DNA of 64,000 nt from Phymorhynchus buccinoides (Eukaryota; Mollusca; Gastropoda; Neogastropoda; Raphitomidae), in contig CM065684.1 in NCBI GenBank assembly GCA_017654935.2, forward strand, positions 58,631,756-58,695,755, read 5' to 3'. Both the position numbers and the translations under genes were made by a program. The notes beneath the pieces were generated by a model. It was not told the DNA's origin, made no database searches, and saw only the letters and a list, made by a program, of their open reading frames with translations. Shown here piece by piece: positions 40,108-64,000 of this stretch (position 1 is its first letter; the number at the start of each line of letters is the position of its first letter).

Positions 40108-40644
40108 ATGGAATAGTGAAGTTAGCTAACAAGACAAGTGGCTGCTCGACAAACATTTGATTCCACTTAGTTTCCAGGGACACCAGACAGAAAAGTGGAT
40201 TCCAGGAACAGGGTTGTTAACTGTTTCCAGGGACAATACTCTAGGGAGGGCGGTAGGCAGCCATGAGCATGTAACATTTTTTGCAAACATTTACTGTCTT
40301 TTATTTTCTAATTTAAATTTCTCATCATTATTATGCACACATCAACAAACATGAAATATGCATACATTTGAAATGCTTTATGATTATATACACATGTAAC
40401 GCTGTCTTACAAATTAATATTACTTACGCCGTTTGCAAATGAGAAATAATTGCACCCAGCAAAGTAGAAACAATCTTCTTTTTTTTAGCAAACACAAACC
40501 TAACGTTAACAAGAGCGAAGGCTGAATCCGACCGGGTATAAAGTTCCCTCATGGTCATCATGGTTGCGCAAGAACTGACACGCGCACACTGCACGAACGG
40601 ATGGATGGATACAAAAATACGTTTTAGGCATAAAATAAACACTG

Positions 40645-40818
40645 TACCATATTTTTTCAGGCTGTAAGGCAATACTTTATTTCCAAACTGAGACCCCTGC
40701 GCCTTATAATATGACGGATAAAATAGTAAGAAAACATAATTAAAAATTTTAATTTTTGTGTGAAATTTGGGGATGCGCCTTATAATAAGGTGCGCCTCAT
40801 CGTATGAAAAATATGGTA
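40645..40818. mobile_element. TATAAGGCGC-type MITE
   Basis: TACCATATTTTTTC ... GAAAAATATGGTA with CTGCGCCTTATAATATGAC and GGTGCGCCTCATCG inside; 174 bp. Confidence 0.8.
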
Positions 40819-41121
40819 TCTCAGACTTGAAACCAGTCATCATAGATGAAGACGTTTTCACAGAAATATAATACAAAAATTTACTGGCATTGCCACAAGA
40901 TCAGAAATACTTGGGAAATAATACAAAAAAATAATTCTCTGAAGACGGAGTGTGGCTGCAAATGTGGCGTGGTAATCAAACACGGTCACACGCGTAATGT
41001 TCTCATCCGTAGCTGATGCACTTGTACCATAGTGTTCAAGTGCTTCCACTGTTGGGATGATCCCTGGAGTCTTTTAGCCAGGGTAAGCCAACAACAACAA
41101 CAACAATCGTTTCACGAGATA

Positions 41122-41368
41122 TTAACCCTTTCGCCGCCAGACATTTTTCAGCCAAAAATACCGTTAAACATAACTTGGTAGAGAAAATAAACTATCTACA
41201 ATATGGCGAATTCTTCTGTGACATATATAACATTAGGCCTATCCTTACTTCCCATAATTAAGAAAATAGGGTATTTGGATAACAGGTACTGATTTGATGC
41301 CTTTTAGTGACATGGGTGTATTAAATCATTGTGGTGCTAAAATGCGACATTGGCGGTGAAAGGGTTAA
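41122..41368. mobile_element. piggyBac-type MITE, copy 2
   Basis: TTAA-CCCTTTCGCCGCC ... GGCGGTGAAAGGG-TTAA. The best preserved tips of the four copies; same orientation as copy 1. Confidence 0.8.
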
Positions 41369-41647
41369 AGGAATGTAGACTTGTCTCGTGTGACACACAA
41401 TACTGATGAAGATAACACCGTTGAAACAAAGTGGAAGATGAACATGAAACAATATTTCCACATGTAAAAATCAAGCAATACACAGAATCTTGAAAGCCAA
41501 ACGTATGGGCTTTTCTAGGCAGGCACACTATTAGAATCTGTGTTTAACTTGTTGAGTGTGTGTATGTGTATGTTTGCGTGAGTATGAGTGTGTGTGTTTG
41601 CATGTGTCTGTTTGTGTGTGTGTGTGTCAACTGCACAGGTTGTTTTA

Positions 41648-41870
41648 ATGGGAGACTTAGTGGGATTTTTTTCACGCCAGATGGCGTGACACTCGAGTGG
41701 GGCTGATCCCCTCTATATTCTTAGTTGGCGATAAAGAGACAGCGAGAGATAGAGAGGAGTCCAACCCTCTCTCTCTCTCTCTCACTACGCCCAACTAAGA
41801 ATATAGCGTGATAAGCCCCTCTCGAGTGTCACGCCACCTGGCGTGAAAAACATCCCACTAAGTCTCCCAT
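41648..41870. mobile_element. Foldback MITE
   Basis: Nearly the whole 223-bp unit is an inverted repeat: ATGGGAGACTTAGTGGGAT at the left and ATCCCACTAAGTCTCCCAT at the right, with CACGCCAGATGGCGTGACAC inside. A GA/CT run lies near its centre. Confidence 0.75.
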
Positions 41871-42055
41871 TCCTTTACAAATGAGGTGAAGAAGTGAGTG
41901 AAGAGTGAATCCTAAATTAGGGAGGAAATGAAATTACCCTCCCTTTGCTTTTGCCTCGTAAAAGAGCCTGTGTTTAGCATGACAAATTTGATCTTAAATC
42001 ACAGATTAGCCCTCAGTTTGGTTGACTGCAAAAAGTGTTTTTGAAACAAAAACTA

Positions 42056-42267
42056 CCCCTTGACTGCCACCAAGGTATCAGGTACTGACCTGATGACATC
42101 ACTGATGATGTCATCAGATGAAGAGGAATAACTCTGATATGCTGGCTTTTGCTCTAACACAGTCAAGAGAGTTATATCCCCAGACCATTTTGCCAGATTG
42201 GCTCTATCAGTTGTCTTTTGTCATGGCATGATGATTTTTTCTTTAATTTTCTCTGGCAGTCAAGGGG
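42056..42267. mobile_element. CCCCTTGACTGCC-tip MITE, full copy
   Basis: Tips CCCCTTGACTGCCA and TGGCAGTCAAGGGG. Body ATGACATCACTGATGATGTC and GTCAAGAGAGTTATATCCCC. A truncated relative lies at 57698-57870. Confidence 0.75.
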
Positions 42268-42338
42268 TTAAATTAATAAAACATCTGTTCACGAATTAAT
42301 TTTTCTAAAGATTTTTCTTCTGACAAACAAACGAACAC

Positions 42339-42339
42339 A

Positions 42340-42417
<78 letters not shown>

Positions 42418-42418
42418 T
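42339..42418. repeat. CT then CA microsatellite
   Basis: A (CT)n run passes directly into (CA)n. Confidence 0.95.
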
Positions 42419-43259
42419 GCGCCCCCACACATTCTTTTAGCTTTGAATTTGCTGTACATTTTCTCGGAACATTGTTTTAAAACCCGCATTTTTATTACTT
42501 ATTATGTATGTACACACAACTAAAATACCATAGCCAAAAATAATAATAATCTACCCGTCACACTTATGCATTCAATAGTTATGACATTTTCTTGTGCAAT
42601 ATTGAAGGGAAAATTTTTTTAACAAAATGTCAACAAACATCAGGCATTATTAATTTCTATTTCACTATGATATATTAATGCCAACCCAAAATAGATCATT
42701 GGTATTCTGTTTGTTTGTTGGCTGATTTGATTGACTGTTTCGTTTTGTTTGGTTTGCATGTGATGACATGTTTGTATGTACATACAAAATTATGTACAAT
42801 ATTTGAGTAATTTCAAAATTATTTCTAAATAATGACATCGTCATTCATTTATTAATCATTTATCCATAGCTTAAAAAACATCAATTTTTTTACTCCTAAA
42901 TGGGGGGGGGGGGGGGCAAGAGACAGGAGAGGAGAGAGAAAGACTGATAGCAGGGGGGACTGAGGAGGAGAGAGAAAAAACTGTTTAGAGAGAGGACTGG
43001 CATGTGCAAATTAGAGACAGAAAAAACCAAGATGGTGCAGAGCCATATAAACTACTCCCAGTTCACGGCAAAGATCAAAACAATATTTATAATTTTTTTA
43101 AAGGTGAAAATAAACTGTATGCTCCTAAATTTCAAATTATATCCCAGGAAAAGTTATTGGTGACACCTTTTCACTATACCTACTTTGGTTAAAATCCCTC
43201 TTTGAAATAATCCATATATCTTTGTAACATTCAAATTTGATTCACTGAGATTACATTAA

Positions 43260-43500
43260 TATGGCTTTGCCATTCTGTGGATCTAACATCATGGGCCGCA
43301 TCTATAAGGCCTAAGGAACCATTGTACCAAGTTCCGTTACAATCGGTTCAGCGGTTTAGACGCTATGGCATGGAACAAATTTTGATCACGCACAGACGCT
43401 TGCGAATACAGACGGACAGACAGAGAAACACATAGCCCTCGTTCCCATCCCAATGTACTCCTGAAGTTCTGTTAGAACTGGGAGTGCGACAGTTCACTAA
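43260..43500 (+). repeat. Possible RTE-like LINE 3' remnant
   Basis: ACAATCGGTTCAGCGGTTTA followed by GACGCTATGGCATGG and an ACAGACGGACAGACAG tail resembles 3' ends of RTE-type LINEs. No coding part remains. Confidence 0.35.
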
Positions 43501-43532
43501 TAAGATGCCACAAAACCCCATAATAAAATAAA

Positions 43533-43729
43533 TAAGGCCGGGTTCACATTAGACGCGTAAGTTCCGTACGGAAAACCCTAAATAAGTGGAAGAAAGAAGG
43601 ATAAAAGTTTACGCATACAGGGGAAATTCGGACACGTGCGCAAATCTTTTCCCTTCTTTGTTTTACTTATTTGTGGATTGCGCACGGGTTTCCGCATGGA
43701 ATATCCGCTTATGTGTGTACACGGCCTTA
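43533..43729. mobile_element. TIR element adjoining TOGARAM1 3' end
   Basis: TAAGGCCGGGTTCACA at the left and TGTGTACACGGCCTTA at the right are imperfect inverted tips, with TTCCGTACGGAAAACC inside. Starts within 40 bases of the TOGARAM1 stop codon. Confidence 0.6.
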
Positions 43730-43751
43730 AAATTTAAAAAAAAAAGAATTT

Positions 43752-43757
43752 TTTATT
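43752..43757 (-). promoter_or_regulatory. Polyadenylation signal overlapping TOGARAM1 3' end
   Basis: AATAAA begins 9 bases after the stop codon on the minus strand. If used, the 3' UTR would be only about 20-40 bases. A TIR element (43533-43729) starts immediately beyond. Confidence 0.55.
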
Positions 43758-43766
43758 CAACAGATG

Positions 43767-62896
<19,130 letters not shown>

Positions 62897-63819
62897 CTGT
62901 CATGAAATCATCATCCAGCGCATGAAGGGTTAAGTAACTGTAGTTTAGATAGATAACCCCCTTGATATGTTGGCCTTAAGCTAGCGAGTGCGTGTATTTT
63001 CATTTTTTCTTCCGTTTGCATCTGTTATTATCTCTTATTGTGCACGTGTATATTTATATGTATCTTATGTGATCTGTATGTCCTGGTATTCTATTGTGTA
63101 TTTAAATAGTAGTATTACGTGCCTGTATTATCATGTTCATGTGTGTTTTGTATATGCGTTGTATCTGTAAGGCGCTTTGAGCTGTTGTCAGGATACTGCG
63201 CCATATAAATGTTATTAATTATTATTTTTATTATTATTATTTGACTATTTTTAATGATTGCCTGTGTCGTTCGTTCGTCCCGAGGGATGATGACCATGCT
63301 TCAACAGTTCGTCCTTGTGGAAATCTAGGATGCTGGATGAGTTCGCATATTGCTAGGTTGAAGATGACTTGCGCGTGAGTTGGATTCAAGTGAGGGAGAG
63401 TTGCGCAGGATCATCAACCTCACTCTCTCGCCCCAGCCCATCTGGGTCCAAAGTTGGATTAAAGTGAAGGAGAGTTGCGCAGGGTCGTCAACCTCACTCT
63501 CTCGTCCCAACCCATCTGGGTCCAGTGGCTAGACGTAGTCAAGACGACTGAAGATAAGCCAGGATGCAGTGGATGGCCAGCAGTGTTCTTTGTGTCTCAC
63601 TGTGCCCTAATTGCGCTCCACAGCGCTTTGCTGAAACCGCCTTCTTGCCCGTTGAACCACTTGATAGTTTCTTCCGCGCTGTCTGCCGGAACCAGTCTTC
63701 AATCTTCAAATGGTTGCCTACATTAATGGAAAATCATGGTACAGCTTAGTTTCTTGTAGAAGACTACGACTCTCTAACGAGGAGGGGCCTTTGCACTGGT
63801 TATAATGCTGCGGCTAAAG

Positions 63820-63990
63820 GGATGATGGGTTGGCGTTTGGGGACCTTCTCCAACGCCGGCTGTCCTCAAATCCCTTTGGCCGAGAGAGTGGGAATATAGC
63901 CTGGGCAATGTATCTCTCAACTATAAACAAATTCTAGCCCGGCCCGCCGGAATAGCATCTGCTCCCTCTGCTATCTGGCAGTCAAGGTTG
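63820..63990 (+). mobile_element. Dispersed SINE-like repeat, plus copy
   Basis: GGCCGAGAGAGTGGGAATAT, AGCCTGGGCAATGTATCTC and AATTCTAGCCCGGCCCGCC, matching 50030-50205 in reverse. Upstream, 63360-63520 carries two ~75-bp direct repeats (GGAGAGTTGCGCAGG). Confidence 0.6.
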
Positions 63991-64000
63991 AAAAACGAAA

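Overview
The window looks like nuclear DNA of an invertebrate, most likely a mollusc and perhaps a marine gastropod. This rests on split metazoan genes with GT-AG introns, very high repeat content, several MITE families, tRNA- and snRNA-headed SINEs, jockey/CR1-type LINE 3' ends with GAA-rich tails, and a Gmr1-type Ty3/Gypsy element next to a DIRS element. The species call is inference only.

Two conserved genes lie tail to tail. On the + strand, CGRRF1 (RING-finger E3 ligase family) has five exons in the window: 3896-4035, 4931-5102, 7076-7235, 27986-28093 and 34669-35331. Its N-terminal exon is upstream of the window. On the - strand, the last eleven exons of TOGARAM1 (TOG-array regulator of axonemal microtubules, crescerin family) run from 62896 down to the stop codon at 43767. 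They cover TOG3, a linker and TOG4. All exon phases join without a frameshift in both genes.

CGRRF1 intron 3 (20.7 kb) holds an 81-bp minisatellite that is split by a composite retroelement at 8350-25239. The outer element is a - strand Ty3/Gypsy element with 2475-bp LTRs, a GTCTG target duplication and one intact gag-pol frame. Its pol order is protease, integrase, reverse transcriptase, RNase H, which is the unusual Gmr1 order. Its left LTR is interrupted by a complete but coding-dead DIRS element (9516-15507) with 130-bp inverted repeats and an internal complementary region that matches both termini. CGRRF1 intron 4 is almost entirely a 33-bp satellite of about 6.1 kb.

The TOGARAM1 introns carry minisatellites of 35, 54 and 67 bp, MITEs, SINEs and microsatellites. 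Three arrays in the two genes are built from the last bases of an exon plus its 5' splice site: CGRRF1 exon 4931-5102, TOGARAM1 exon 47161-47377 and TOGARAM1 exon 50556-50682. This repeated link between tandem amplification and splice donors is the most unusual signal in the window. The 35332-43530 interval between the genes is AT-rich, full of inverted-repeat elements, and may hold one small unidentified - strand gene near 36.7-37.5 kb.
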